Of a DNA stretch of 64,000 nucleotides, positions 7,578 through 17,513 are shown in pieces. Position numbers and translations under genes: made by a program. Origin of the DNA: Clostridia bacterium (GTDB lineage: Bacteria > Bacillota > Clostridia > Acetivibrionales > DSM-27016); the NCBI GenBank assembly GCA_026414765.1, contig JAOAIJ010000010.1:1-64000 (forward strand), written 5' to 3'. Below the pieces are notes generated by a model. The model was not told the DNA's origin. It saw only the letters and a list, made by a program, of their open reading frames with translations, and made no database searches. How positions within the stretch are numbered: the first letter of the stretch is position 1; each line of letters opens with the position of its first letter.

Positions 7578-8642
7578 TTACCTGAGACCCATAATCCTCA
7601 TAATAGTCTCTGCTAAAGGGCTTGCTGAATTCCTAAGCCTTAAACCTTCCGCAATATACATAATAAAGACAAAAATCAGACCGGGTGCAAGCCAGAATAA
7701 ACCGGTCTTTTTTATTGCTATATTTTCTTTTTGTACCCTCTGAACCTTTTCCGAGGTAATTCTTATAAAGCCGATCATCAACCCAGAAATAATACTTACA
7801 CATACAAGAACTATGAAGCTCCAGGTAATTATCAGCATTATCAGCTGCTCCTGGGGCATATTTGCAAAGCTCGCAAACAGATCGTCGATATTTCCACCTG
7901 CTTTGTCCATTCCAGGAGACTTGAACAGTTCGTTAAGCTTCGTTCCCATATACCCTCCCAGTACAGCAAAAGAGTTATTGCAAAAATGCGCAAACATACC
8001 GCTATATAGTGAGTTGCTTCTATATACTATAAAACCTATCAGCGCTCCAAGCAGAAATGTACCCAGAAATCTTTGAAAGTCGAGGTGTATAAGCCCAAAT
8101 AAAAATGCGGATATCAAAATAGCCTTTACTGCACCAAACCTTTCCATACCCCGCTGTATAATACCCCTGAACATAACCTCCTCACAAATCGCAGCAGAAC
8201 CTGCGATGATAAGTATGTTCCTGATAAGCTCAGTGGAATTGCCGGCGGCAGGAATATCGGGCAATATTACCCTGCCGAAGATACTATCGATAACCAGAAG
8301 ATTAATCAGGTTAAGCACTCCTACTATCGGTAGTGCAAAAAGCATTATGCCAAAAACCAGAAGGAGATTAAGCGGTCTTGTTTTGTATAGCCTCAAAGTG
8401 CTTTTCACATCATATCTGTATATAAATAAAAGAGCCAGTGAGGGAATAAGTATCAGGCCGAATTCAGTTATCAAAAGGCCGGAGTAAACACTGTACCTCT
8501 GCGCCCTGAAGCCTACATACAGCAGGAGTATTACCGCAAGAGAGTATAAAACACTTATTTGTGCAAGAGAAGGTTTTGTATTTGCAGCTCTTCCCAGATC
8601 CTGTTCTGTCGAAATATTAGTAGTGTAAAGCTTATTTTTCAT
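7578..8642 (-). CDS. CPBP family intramembrane metalloprotease
   Basis: A 354-aa multi-pass membrane protein with about eight hydrophobic segments. The diagnostic CPBP (Abi/Rce1-like) motifs are EEVMFRGIIQR and, further on, FGLIHLDFQRF, which supply the two Glu, Arg and His residues of the active site inside the membrane. The family processes prenylated proteins in eukaryotes and is linked to bacteriocin immunity or membrane proteolysis in bacteria; the substrate here is unknown. Two ATGs are adjacent (8645 and 8642); the second has the better distance (5 nt) from GGAGG. It stands alone on its strand. Confidence 0.85.
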   Translation of the reverse strand: MKNKLYTTNISTEQDLGRAANTKPSLAQISVLYSLAVILLLYVGFRAQRYSVYSGLLITEFGLILIPSLALLFIYRYDVKSTLRLYKTRPLNLLLVFGIMLFALPIVGVLNLINLLVIDSIFGRVILPDIPAAGNSTELIRNILIIAGSAAICEEVMFRGIIQRGMERFGAVKAILISAFLFGLIHLDFQRFLGTFLLGALIGFIVYRSNSLYSGMFAHFCNNSFAVLGGYMGTKLNELFKSPGMDKAGGNIDDLFASFANMPQEQLIMLIITWSFIVLVCVSIISGLMIGFIRITSEKVQRVQKENIAIKKTGLFWLAPGLIFVFIMYIAEGLRLRNSASPLAETIMRIMGLR

Positions 8643-8806
8643 CATTACCTCCGATATTACAATATATATATAATAATATTACCGGAAAAAATATGCAATA
8701 ATTATACTTTTACATACGGATCAATATCAGCTATTGAATTAAAGCATCAGTTATAGTATGTTATTATTTATTATTAATAATAGTTATGAATGAAGGAAAT
8801 TTCAAA

Positions 8807-9799
8807 ATGTCTATAGATTCAAATAGAATAAAGAACTATTTAGATGATCAATTCCCATACAAGCATATCCTGGAAGTTTTTGACCTAAAACAGCTTAGTT
8901 CAGGCTGGGCAGGAGATGTGTATTCTTTTTCTGTAGCCCTGGATACACAAACAGAGACTGCAAATGAAAGCTATATTATAAAGACATATTCAGAAAGTGA
9001 CTCAGGAGTAAAGTCTATAATTAAAGAGTATAAAGCTCTGGATTTCCTATATAGCAGTGGCTATCCCGTGCCAAAGCCCATTATTCACAACACTGATACG
9101 GTTTTTTTCGGTAAACCCTTTATCATTATGGAACAGATCAAGGGAATGCTTCTTTTCGAATCTTATACTAATTCACCATTAGATAAAAAGGCCTCTGTAT
9201 TGAGAACCTTTGCGCACCTGCTTTTCCACCTGCATTCAATTGACGCGAAAGGGATTGAACCCGGCTTCAGCTCCCGCGGACAAGCCTTGCTTGATACAGA
9301 GATCGGAGAAATCAAGGCATTGATAGACCTGTACCAGATTGACAGTCTTAGAAGAATATACGAGTGGATAATCAATAACAAAAAAACAGTTTCTGGTATA
9401 AAGCCCTCCATCCTTCACAGGGATTATCACCCCTGGAATGTAATTGAAGATACTGCTGGGCATCATTTTGTGATAGATTGGATATGGAGCATAGGCGACT
9501 TCCGGTTTGATTTGGCCTGGACTGTTACGCTTATGGAAAGGGCAGGCTTCGAATCTTTTGCTAAAGGGTTTTTAGAGGAGTATGAATTAATGTGTGGCAG
9601 CAGGATAGATAATCTGGAGTATTTTAAAGTAATGGCAGCATTGAGATGGCTCTTGAACGTAACAGTTTCAGTAAAGACCGGAGATAATCTAAGGGGAGGA
9701 GATTCAAAAGCTTTCAAAGAATTTCTTGAGCCTCTGGTAAATAAAGCTTTAACCATGTTTCAAGCAATTACTGGTATACTCATAGAATATTCTCTATAA
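8807..9799 (+). CDS. APH-fold phosphotransferase
   Basis: A 330-aa protein of the aminoglycoside phosphotransferase/choline kinase fold. The catalytic loop is LHRDYHPWNV, with the metal-binding segment VIDWIW just after, and the nucleotide-binding N-lobe is seen in SYIIKTY and the Glu-rich helix following it. The family phosphorylates small molecules (antibiotics, homoserine, fructosamine) or spore-coat targets; no feature identifies the substrate. Start: ATG 8807, with GAAGGAA at a good distance; the in-frame ATG at 8786 has no ribosome-binding site. A monocistronic unit closed by a terminator. Confidence 0.8.
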   Translation: MSIDSNRIKNYLDDQFPYKHILEVFDLKQLSSGWAGDVYSFSVALDTQTETANESYIIKTYSESDSGVKSIIKEYKALDFLYSSGYPVPKPIIHNTDTVFFGKPFIIMEQIKGMLLFESYTNSPLDKKASVLRTFAHLLFHLHSIDAKGIEPGFSSRGQALLDTEIGEIKALIDLYQIDSLRRIYEWIINNKKTVSGIKPSILHRDYHPWNVIEDTAGHHFVIDWIWSIGDFRFDLAWTVTLMERAGFESFAKGFLEEYELMCGSRIDNLEYFKVMAALRWLLNVTVSVKTGDNLRGGDSKAFKEFLEPLVNKALTMFQAITGILIEYSL

Positions 9800-9804
9800 C
9801 TGTA

Positions 9805-9848
9805 GAAAAGAGATAAATCTTGCCACTCCAAGATAATCTCTTTTCTTT
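9805..9848 (+). terminator. Terminator of the APH-fold gene
   Basis: An outer 9-bp stem AAAAGAGAT/ATCTCTTTT and an inner 6-bp stem ATCTTG/CAAGAT are separated by one mismatch, followed on the plus strand by TTTTCTTTTC just after the stop codon at 9799. Confidence 0.75.
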
Positions 9849-9908
9849 TCAAACAAATATCCCCGATAAATGTAAAAGTTATCGCTATGACACTGCAGAT
9901 TACCTCTT

Positions 9909-11300
9909 CTATATTGTCAATATTCCCTGCGGAGAATCAATAATCATCAGAATATTTTCCTCTTTGCCAGTCTCGGCATTAATATATACCAGGAAATCCT
10001 TATCATTCAGCTTTCCCTTAAATTCGTAAGTATACAGTTCAGTCCTATAGTCTGTAGGGATAATGGCCATACCGGACCCTGCAAGCTTTACTCTGGGATT
10101 AATCTTGGTTTTTGCTTCCTCTAGCGTAATTTTTGCCTTTGGTATTTTTCTTTCAGTATGTGAAGAAAGATATCCCTTGCTCTCAAAGCCTACTATTTCT
10201 CCATTATCCAGGGCCACCTTAACCTTTATCAGATCAGGATATACAGTAACATCCCCCTGCTGATATGCATAGTTTATTATTGCCGTATTATCTTCTTTAA
10301 TATAGTAAGTATCCTTCATACTGCCATAGCCATGGCTGTCAAGAAATTTCTTACCTGCCGCCTTTGCCTGGTCAACATTTAGTGAAGCCTTGCTTACAGA
10401 CCTGTTATTAAGCATCTGGTAAATATATCCGCCCTTTTGGGTGATATCTACCACTGCTACCTGGTCATCAGGCGCATTTTTAAAAGTAACCCTGAAACTG
10501 TATGTGGAAAATACGTCGGCATTGTTAGTTCCATTATCAGTTATTGCTTCTATCTTTCCGGCACCAAAAATATCACGGACTTTCTTTTTTGCCTGCTCAC
10601 GGGTTATCTTATCTCCTTTAAGTCCCTTTGCTTCAGTCTTAACCAGATGATCTGAAAAAGGACCGTCGTATATAAGTGTAGGGTACTGCTGGAACTGCTT
10701 GTCAATATTTTCAAACTGCTGCTGGGGAAGTGATGCAGACGTTTTTCTGAATAGAGGCGTTCCCTTTCTAGCCAGTTCACCCCACCTGATTCTACCGGAC
10801 GTTATTTGTGCCTGCAGATCATTCAGGCTTCTACTTAAAGATACTGAATATCCATAAAGTTTTTCAATGGTTTTAAACTGTTGATCTGACATCGGCTTGC
10901 CTTGAATCGCCTGATTATTCAGTGAGTAGGAAAGATCTCCTACCTGTGTCAAAAACTTTGAAGTGTTCGCAAGTACCTGCTGTGATACCGGGAGCTGACC
11001 AAGATTGGTCTGTGCCAGGTTTGCTTGTCTCCAGGCCTCCTGAAGCGTTGCAGCAGTTTTTGCCGGTGATGCTGATATAAGTGATTTTATAAGTAATACA
11101 TCTACATTGTTAACATAACCTACCATTTCATAAAATGCACGGTTATATTGGTTATCAAGCTGTTGTCTCAGATCTGCTGCATGCTTGTATTGATACAATC
11201 CCCATACTGCGACAGCACCTATAATAACAATTATTACGCTGTACATTTTCCTGTCGGACAGTCTACGCTTTAAATCCAGTAATTTATCTCTGAAACCCAA
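9909..11300 (-). CDS. ypeB: Germination protein YpeB
   Basis: A 463-aa protein with one N-terminal transmembrane segment (about residues 18-35, YSVIIVIIGAVAVWGLYQY). A helical N-terminal region is followed by tandem PepSY/YpeB domains, seen in repeated patterns such as ITREQAKKKVRDIFG, VDQAKAAGKKFLDSHGYG and ITLEEAKTKINPRVK. YpeB is needed for the stable incorporation of the cortex lytic enzyme SleB in the dormant spore. The gene directly follows sleB on the same strand (38 bp gap), the classical sleB-ypeB operon. The start codon is TTG, preceded by GGAGGTG. Confidence 0.95.
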   Translation of the reverse strand: MGFRDKLLDLKRRLSDRKMYSVIIVIIGAVAVWGLYQYKHAADLRQQLDNQYNRAFYEMVGYVNNVDVLLIKSLISASPAKTAATLQEAWRQANLAQTNLGQLPVSQQVLANTSKFLTQVGDLSYSLNNQAIQGKPMSDQQFKTIEKLYGYSVSLSRSLNDLQAQITSGRIRWGELARKGTPLFRKTSASLPQQQFENIDKQFQQYPTLIYDGPFSDHLVKTEAKGLKGDKITREQAKKKVRDIFGAGKIEAITDNGTNNADVFSTYSFRVTFKNAPDDQVAVVDITQKGGYIYQMLNNRSVSKASLNVDQAKAAGKKFLDSHGYGSMKDTYYIKEDNTAIINYAYQQGDVTVYPDLIKVKVALDNGEIVGFESKGYLSSHTERKIPKAKITLEEAKTKINPRVKLAGSGMAIIPTDYRTELYTYEFKGKLNDKDFLVYINAETGKEENILMIIDSPQGILTI

Positions 11301-11338
11301 GGTTACACCTCCATATTTGTATCCTCAATACCTTCAAT

Positions 11339-12034
11339 CTAATTTCCAAAATTATGTTTACCTATCTTCTTAACAATTTTCCTGGTCCATATCCACTTGC
11401 TTGTTGCTGTTGCCGGGTTCCAGTAATATATACACCCATTAGTCGGATCCCATCCCTGCAGAGCGTCACGGGCGGCCTTAACAACTGTAGAACCTTCCTT
11501 AATCGGTACATTTATCTGTCCATCTGCTACCGCAGTAAATGCCCCAGGCTGGTATATCACCCCTGCCACGGTCTTTGGAAATTTAGGATTCCTTGTTCTA
11601 TTTATGATTACAGCACCGACAGCTACCTGCCCCTCATACGGCTCCCCTCTTGCCTCTCCGTTTATAGCTCTCGCAAGGAGCTGCTCCTCTCCTACACCTC
11701 GGCCTTCAGCATGTGCTACTCCTCCGCGCGAAATCGTCGTAATTCCCATTGAAGCTAATGTATCAACTCCTGCTATACCATTTGGAACAAGCCCTGTTTT
11801 CCTCTGATACTCCATAACGGCAATGAAAGTTTTTATACCATATTTCGCATCTACTTCTCCTGTATAATAGCCCCAATTCTTTAGCCTCTGCTGTACTTCT
11901 TCGACATTGCTGCCCCTGCTTCCCAAACCCAAGGTCTCAGATACGGTAGATACAAAGAAATTATTCTCTGCAGTTATTGATATGAATATAGAAAATACTA
12001 TGGCTAATACGATAGCAACTCTGAATTTTTTCAC
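11339..12034 (-). CDS. sleB: Spore cortex-lytic enzyme SleB
   Basis: A 231-aa exported protein with an N-terminal signal/anchor helix (RVAIVLAIVFSIFISI), a peptidoglycan-binding domain (about residues 45-100, SNVEEVQQRLKNWGYYTGE) and a cell-wall hydrolase domain starting near EEQLLARAINGEARGEPYEG, with the catalytic Glu in INGEARGE. SleB is a lytic transglycosylase acting on muramic-delta-lactam cortex during germination. Start: GTG at 12034, with GGGAGGGG about 7 nt upstream; upstream in-frame codons lack support. A CATATTA element in the upstream region resembles a sigma-G -10, consistent with forespore expression, but the -35 is weak. Confidence 0.94.
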   Translation of the reverse strand: MKKFRVAIVLAIVFSIFISITAENNFFVSTVSETLGLGSRGSNVEEVQQRLKNWGYYTGEVDAKYGIKTFIAVMEYQRKTGLVPNGIAGVDTLASMGITTISRGGVAHAEGRGVGEEQLLARAINGEARGEPYEGQVAVGAVIINRTRNPKFPKTVAGVIYQPGAFTAVADGQINVPIKEGSTVVKAARDALQGWDPTNGCIYYWNPATATSKWIWTRKIVKKIGKHNFGN

Positions 12035-12351
12035 ATAATCCCCTCCCTTCAAACCTGTTCCAGATATTTTTCCTAATCCAGTCAAATGATATTTTTTGTT
12101 CTAATATGAAAAATATACACGTATAAGCTCTTGTTCGTATATTAACAATGAATTTCAGACATCCGCATTTATTGCACTTACGTAAGAAATGCTTTATAAT
12201 CAATATTAATAGCATTATTATACTGTTTATGACACAGCGCTTTAGCTTAGGGACAGGCAGCAATTTTTTTTAGGTTTAGCAATTACATATCCGTGTTTGC
12301 AGTTTTTATATAATTAATAGCATATGATATATCTTTTAGAGGTGTTTGATT
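12035..12351. other. Divergent intergenic region, sleB and glycosyltransferase
   Basis: This 317-bp AT-rich region separates sleB (leftward) from the MGDG-synthase-like gene (rightward). It must hold both promoters. A CATATTA box on the minus strand near 12103-12109 is sigma-G-like. I see no convincing sigma-A promoter for the rightward gene and no other element. Confidence 0.45.
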
Positions 12352-13494
12352 ATGGATACTTTAATTCTGTCTGTATCTGCAGGCGGAGGGCACATGAAAG
12401 CGGGAGAAGCTATAAAGGAATGTATCGAGCATAAATATCCAGGTGCAAGAACGATGATAGTCGATACACTGAGGTACGTAAATCCTATAATAGATAAGTT
12501 TATTGTAGGAGGCTTATATCTGAATACGGTTAAGAATGCTCCCATTTTATGGGGTATATTATATGAACTCGCTGAATCAGGAGATAACGTAACAGATTTC
12601 AGCAAAGCAGTGAACAAATTATTATCAGTAAAAATCAAAAATCTTATAAATGACTTCAAACCTTCGGTAATTGTTTGTACTCACCCCTTTCCTCTGCAGA
12701 TGTTGTCAAATCTGAAGAAAAAAGGGAAAGTTAACATACCCACTGTTGCAATACTTACGGATTTTGCAACTCATCCCTTCTGGCTGCATGAGCACATTGA
12801 CGCATATGTTGTTGCACATGATTATATGAAGTATGAAGCTGTAAATAGAAATTTATCCGAGGATATTATACACCCCTTTGGTATCCCCATATCAAAAAGC
12901 TTCCTTCAAAAGAAGGACCGGGCTGCTATATTGAGAGAACTTAAGCTTGAAGACAAGCTGACTGTACTTATGATGGGAGGAAGCCTTGGTTTTGGAGAAG
13001 TACGTGATACCTTCCAGTCTCTGTTAAACAGTAAAAAAGACCTGCAGATAATAGCCATTACAGGAAAAAATACAAAACTGAAAAGACAGCTCGAGAAATA
13101 TACTGAAGCATCCAAGAAGAAGGTAGTGATACTGAGCTATACAAACCGTGTAGCAGATCTGATGGATATATCGGACCTGTTAATAACAAAGCCTGGTGGA
13201 ATGACCATAGCCGAGGCATTGGTAAAGGAGCTCCCTATAATAATCATTTCACCTATACCGGGACAGGAAGAGCGGAACGCGCATTTTCTGACCAACATAG
13301 GCGCAGCGGCAAGGATTCTTGATACGGATAACGTGGATGCAGTGCTGAATCAGATAATCGATAACCCTTTAAGGATAAAGCATATGAAGGAAATGTGCCG
13401 GTTCCTGGCTAAGCCGAATTCCAGTGAAAACACAATGGAGCTGCTGGAACAGCTCGTCAGGGAAAATGAGAGAATCAATGAAAAATACAGTTAA
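12352..13494 (+). CDS. MGDG-synthase/MurG-type glycosyltransferase (GT28)
   Basis: A 380-aa protein. Its N-terminal domain begins LILSVSAGGGHMKAGEAI, the glycine-rich loop of the MGDG synthase family, and its C-terminal half has the GT28 donor-binding motif LLITKPGGMTIAEAL and PIPGQEERNAHFL. In Firmicutes such enzymes (UgtP type) transfer glucose or galactose to diacylglycerol to make membrane glycolipids and anchors. No signal peptide; peripheral cytoplasmic membrane location is expected. Start: ATG 12352 behind AGAGGTG. It is a single gene, and the terminator just after it serves mainly the opposing gene. Confidence 0.87.
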   Translation: MDTLILSVSAGGGHMKAGEAIKECIEHKYPGARTMIVDTLRYVNPIIDKFIVGGLYLNTVKNAPILWGILYELAESGDNVTDFSKAVNKLLSVKIKNLINDFKPSVIVCTHPFPLQMLSNLKKKGKVNIPTVAILTDFATHPFWLHEHIDAYVVAHDYMKYEAVNRNLSEDIIHPFGIPISKSFLQKKDRAAILRELKLEDKLTVLMMGGSLGFGEVRDTFQSLLNSKKDLQIIAITGKNTKLKRQLEKYTEASKKKVVILSYTNRVADLMDISDLLITKPGGMTIAEALVKELPIIIISPIPGQEERNAHFLTNIGAAARILDTDNVDAVLNQIIDNPLRIKHMKEMCRFLAKPNSSENTMELLEQLVRENERINEKYS

Positions 13495-13496
13495 AA

Positions 13497-13528
13497 AAGG
13501 CCGGTTCAGCAAAGACTGACCCGGCCTT
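13497..13528 (-). terminator. Terminator between convergent genes
   Basis: A GC-rich stem, AAGGCCGG(T)TCAG paired with CTGACCCGGCCTT, has a loop of 6. On the minus strand it is followed by six T, so it ends the leftward yhaN-like transcript. The plus-strand side lacks a T run but may still pause the incoming glycosyltransferase transcript. Confidence 0.8.
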
Positions 13529-13538
13529 AAATCTTGGC

Positions 13539-16196
13539 TCACAGTTCAACTAAATTCAGACTATTGCCAAATATCTGTCTCACTATCTCTACTTCCCTGC
13601 TTTTACAGGTAAATAATATAATCTGTCTCTGTTCAGATAATCCTTTTAAAAATGCCAAGGTTTCTCTTGTCCTTGTGTCATCATACTGGGCAAAAATTTC
13701 GTCCATAATGAATGGCAGCCTCTCTCCAGCCTGTACAACCATGTCCGACATGGCTACCCGCAGAGCAAGGTACATTTGATCTACTGTTCCCCCGCTTAAG
13801 GCTGATACCGAAACGACATCCCCTGTCTCCGGTGCAATGGCTTTAAGTACAAATGAACTATCAGCCCTCAGGTCTCTATACCTTCCTCCTGTTATTCTCT
13901 TAACTGTATCTGCCATTTTACAGTTTAGCAGCGGGACAAAATCCTTTTGGATTTCGGTACTGGCCTCAGTAAGCACATCAAGGGCTGTTTTAAGTGATAA
14001 ATTAATATCCTCAAGCTGGCTTTTCCTTGCTTCAAGTTCTTCTATCTCTGCCGCTATGCTCTGAAGCTCAGATTCATCACCCGAGACACTTTTAATCAGG
14101 GTTTCATATTCCCGTATGTTCAAAAGAACGTTTTTGAGCTCTTCACAAACCTTACCGTATTCTTCTTCAACGAGTAAATACTCTCTGGACCAGTCACTTT
14201 TAAGTGAAAGTAAATCTGTTTTATCATTACTGCAGGCTATTTCCGGAAGTATTCTAACAAAAAGACTGTCGTATGAGTAACAGGACAGCTCTTTTATTTC
14301 TGCTTTCATATCTGTTTCTAGCTTTAAAAGACTTTCATTAATCTCATTTATTTTCTTCTGAAGACATTCCTTGCTCTCAAAAGCTTCCTCACACAAAGAC
14401 GCAGCATTTTTGTAATGCCTCGCCAGATTTCTATTTATGTCTTCCAGCTTCTGTGCCGTATAGTTTATGCTTGGTTCAATTCCCTTATACCTTCTTACCC
14501 CGTACTTAAATGCTTTTATATGTTCTTCCTCAAATTCACCCTCACAGTTATCAACAATGTCCGCTTCTATCAGTTTGGAAAGTATATCGTTCTTCAGTCT
14601 GGAGACTTCTCTGTCATTTATGGCAAGCTCACTTTCCAATCTGTTAATATCACTATTCAGAGCAGCTATAAGCTTTGATTTCGCATCGTATTCCGCTTTA
14701 AGCCGTAAAAAGTCCTCTATTCCTGCGGCACCGACTTTTTCATAGATAGAAACAAGGGTCTTTTTCTTTTTGTTTATTTCTTCTATAACACTATTAATAT
14801 TAATAAATGACATTCTTTTTTCATCCAACAGCCTGGTAAGCTCTCTCGAAACTTTTCCTCTAAGTATCAGGGAAATCACGGCAATTGCCAGGGCAGCTGC
14901 AGAAATAATGAAGCTTACATGTACCTCGGCAAAGCCCGCTGCAAAAAGTATTATTGCCATAACCGCAGAGATGATTGATACAGATTTATATTGCTTGACT
15001 TTGCTTTCTGTTGTTTTTATTTTTTCATTAAGTATTTCCAGGTTGCTCTTTTCATAATCCCTTTTCAGATATTCGAGGTCCTTGTTTATCTCAATAACAT
15101 GGCTTTCTATCCCGTCTCCCAGCTCACTGAAAGAAAGGATAGGCCGAAGAGACCTTCTGTTCTCCTCCAGTTCCTTCTCTTTATTTCCTATTTCAGTTCC
15201 CAGCTTCCTGCTATTATCCATGCTGTTAAGAAGTTTCTGATACCATACGTCCAGCATATCAATGTCATCATTGTCATATGCTGAAAACCGGGTAAACTCT
15301 GCTTTTGTCTTACTAAAATCCTCAGAACGCTCCAGTATTATTCTCAATTCCTCTTCATCGCTGTTTATGCTCCGTAAAATTTCCTCAGCATGAGCCCTTA
15401 TGCCTTTATTTTTTTCAATCTCTTTTCTCACTTCTATTATCTTCTTTATCTTTTCTAGAAATGATTTTTTACCTTCAAGGTTGTTTTGAAGCGTTACAGT
15501 ATTGTTAAGTTCGCTTTCAATACCAAAAATAGAATTCTTTTTTTGTAGCAGTTCTTCCTTTTTGGTTCTCAATTCGGAAAGCCTGCCTACAACCTTATCA
15601 AGGGGGCGGGTGGAAGTCTTGTCTGTACCCACATAGTTCTTAAGTGCCTCTTTTAGTGCTTCCTGTGCCTTTCTGAAGGAAATATCCTCAAAGCCAGTCT
15701 CACTTATATTCATCATCCTGTTATAAAGCTCCCTGCTACCCTCTTCACCGATTTTTGCCTCCATCTGCCTGACAAATACCGTTTTGTCAAAGCTTGTCTC
15801 GTCTATCCCCAGATGCCTTTCTGCAAAGTGTATTCCCCTTTCCTTGCTTGCATCAAAAGTGTTTGTAATATCATTGAATAGAGAATCGAATACCCGTACG
15901 GAATTTGTAGCGAAATTTCTTCCTATCCTGTAAAGCTGCCCGTTATCGAGTCTGTATTCCATAAAACCGGTATAGTCGCCTTCATTCCATGGCCTATATC
16001 TTTTTAAGGGCGGCAAAGTTCCGTCTTTTGCAGCTTTTCCCCCTTTTAGCCCAAAAAACATGGCTTTTATAAACCATTGTACAGTTGATTTCCCTGCTTC
16101 ATTGTTTCCGAAAATTATATTAAACCCCTTATCCAGTGGCAAGATGACATTGCTTAACTTACCAAAGCCTCTTATCTCCAGTTTTTCTATCTTCAT
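13539..16196 (-). CDS. YhaN/SbcC-type AAA ATPase
   Basis: An 885-aa SMC/Rad50-like protein. The N-terminal ATPase half starts MKIEKLEIRGFGKLSN with Walker A FGNNEAGKST; long coiled coils (about residues 180-720) follow, with a hydrophobic hairpin near residues 415-455 that could insert into the membrane (ISAVMAIILFAAGFAEV). The C-terminal half has the signature ALSGGTVDQMYLALR and Walker B LPFIMDEIFAQYD. A membrane-hairpin Rad50-like protein is typical of YhaN. It pairs with the nuclease gene immediately upstream to make an SbcCD-like DNA end-processing complex. Start: ATG 16196 behind GGGGG; the TTG at 16208 is less likely. Confidence 0.87.
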   Translation of the reverse strand: MKIEKLEIRGFGKLSNVILPLDKGFNIIFGNNEAGKSTVQWFIKAMFFGLKGGKAAKDGTLPPLKRYRPWNEGDYTGFMEYRLDNGQLYRIGRNFATNSVRVFDSLFNDITNTFDASKERGIHFAERHLGIDETSFDKTVFVRQMEAKIGEEGSRELYNRMMNISETGFEDISFRKAQEALKEALKNYVGTDKTSTRPLDKVVGRLSELRTKKEELLQKKNSIFGIESELNNTVTLQNNLEGKKSFLEKIKKIIEVRKEIEKNKGIRAHAEEILRSINSDEEELRIILERSEDFSKTKAEFTRFSAYDNDDIDMLDVWYQKLLNSMDNSRKLGTEIGNKEKELEENRRSLRPILSFSELGDGIESHVIEINKDLEYLKRDYEKSNLEILNEKIKTTESKVKQYKSVSIISAVMAIILFAAGFAEVHVSFIISAAALAIAVISLILRGKVSRELTRLLDEKRMSFININSVIEEINKKKKTLVSIYEKVGAAGIEDFLRLKAEYDAKSKLIAALNSDINRLESELAINDREVSRLKNDILSKLIEADIVDNCEGEFEEEHIKAFKYGVRRYKGIEPSINYTAQKLEDINRNLARHYKNAASLCEEAFESKECLQKKINEINESLLKLETDMKAEIKELSCYSYDSLFVRILPEIACSNDKTDLLSLKSDWSREYLLVEEEYGKVCEELKNVLLNIREYETLIKSVSGDESELQSIAAEIEELEARKSQLEDINLSLKTALDVLTEASTEIQKDFVPLLNCKMADTVKRITGGRYRDLRADSSFVLKAIAPETGDVVSVSALSGGTVDQMYLALRVAMSDMVVQAGERLPFIMDEIFAQYDDTRTRETLAFLKGLSEQRQIILFTCKSREVEIVRQIFGNSLNLVEL

Positions 16197-16232
16197 AAAA
16201 ACCCCCAAATAATAATTGATAGGTATGAGTTA

Positions 16233-17396
16233 TCAATTAATTTCCACTTTCCCTGTTTCAAGCGCCTCCAGTCCATAATAAAGAGCTTTCATAAGCAGCC
16301 TCTTTTCATATGCATCTTCTGTTTTTTCTATAAGCGAATAAATCTTCCGTGTAAAGAGACCCCTCAGGCCAGCTTCCTTCATTAACTCGCCAAAGTCATA
16401 ATTTATGTCCGTTTCATCACATACCTTTATGAAGAAGGTTTTATCGTATAAGCATTCTTGTATAAAAGAGGAATCTATTTTGAAGTCTTTGTCGGTATAC
16501 CCAGTTAAAGTAATAGAGAATAAACCGCTTTTTGCATCCGTTGCAGAGTCTCCGAACTTTACCAGAGAGTCTTCTATCAGACTGGCTATTTGTTCATTAG
16601 TGCAGCAGCCACTGACATCTATTTCTATCTTTTTGTAAAACCGCTTTCCCAGTTTTATAAATTCAATATCCAGCTTTCTATTTCCACTGTAATCTTTTGA
16701 TAATGTACCTATAAAGGCACCATGGTTCCCCGTTTCGTCAAACCCCAGTGCTTCAGGACTTCCAGGATTATATATGACACCATATCCACCTATGTCATCT
16801 ATCCTGTTGTGAAAATGCCCAAGGGCTATATAATCCATGCCCATCCCTGATAGATTTTTGCTATCCATAGGGTTGTACATGTTCTGTTTAATATTCACAT
16901 CCACAGTACCATGTACGAGTAGTATATTGATGTAGGTTTTATCAATTGATGTTATGTTATAGGTAAGAGACTTTTCCTCATAAAAATTCCTGAACCCTAC
17001 ACCATATATGCACACCCCCATATCATCCAAAACAACATAAGGATTTTCACTTGTCAGTATAAAAACATTTTCACTCCATTTAAAGTTATAGTAGTAAGAG
17101 TTGATAATGAAAGGGTCGTGGTTTCCCGGAACGATGAAAACTTTTGTGTCAGGTATCTCCCTGAACAAATCATTAATATGATTAATTGTAGATTTTCTCA
17201 CATAATTATGCTCATACAAATCTCCGCTAATCAGCAGAAGCTCTACATTTTCACTCTTTACCCTGTAAATTATATCCCCAAATACATCCTTCAAATCCTG
17301 TCTTCTTATGGAAGCTCTTCCTTTTCCTCCGCTGAGTGATGTAAAGGGTGTATCAAGGTGTATGTCTGCACAATGTAAAAACTTAACTTTCTTCAA
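16233..17396 (-). CDS. YhaO/SbcD-type DNA repair exonuclease (metallophosphoesterase)
   Basis: A 387-aa calcineurin-like phosphoesterase with all five metal-binding motifs: FLHCADIHLD, LLISGDLYEH, VFIVPGNHDP, LLVHGTVD and IALGHFHNR. This is the Mre11/SbcD nuclease fold. It is translated just ahead of the YhaN-like ATPase (36 bp gap) and should act with it on DNA ends. Start: TTG 17396, with AAGGAG about 10 nt upstream. The frame runs further upstream (to 17453), but that part is within the leader and lacks the conserved start KVKFLHCADIH. Confidence 0.88.
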   Translation of the reverse strand: MKKVKFLHCADIHLDTPFTSLSGGKGRASIRRQDLKDVFGDIIYRVKSENVELLLISGDLYEHNYVRKSTINHINDLFREIPDTKVFIVPGNHDPFIINSYYYNFKWSENVFILTSENPYVVLDDMGVCIYGVGFRNFYEEKSLTYNITSIDKTYINILLVHGTVDVNIKQNMYNPMDSKNLSGMGMDYIALGHFHNRIDDIGGYGVIYNPGSPEALGFDETGNHGAFIGTLSKDYSGNRKLDIEFIKLGKRFYKKIEIDVSGCCTNEQIASLIEDSLVKFGDSATDAKSGLFSITLTGYTDKDFKIDSSFIQECLYDKTFFIKVCDETDINYDFGELMKEAGLRGLFTRKIYSLIEKTEDAYEKRLLMKALYYGLEALETGKVEIN

Positions 17397-17451
17397 ATTT
17401 GTAACACTCCTTGTATTAATAAATAAAGTGCACCTATATCGGAAAATATTC

Positions 17452-17476
17452 AAAAAGCGAGATAACTAATCCTCGC
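17452..17476 (-). terminator. Terminator after acpS
   Basis: Stem GCGAG/CTCGC (17457-17461 with 17472-17476) followed on the minus strand by TTTTT. It lies downstream of acpS and upstream of the yhaO-like gene, so the nuclease/ATPase pair probably has its own promoter just after it. Confidence 0.65.
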
Positions 17477-17513
17477 CTCAGATAACCGGTTCTGTGTATT
17501 TTTTTATTGCATT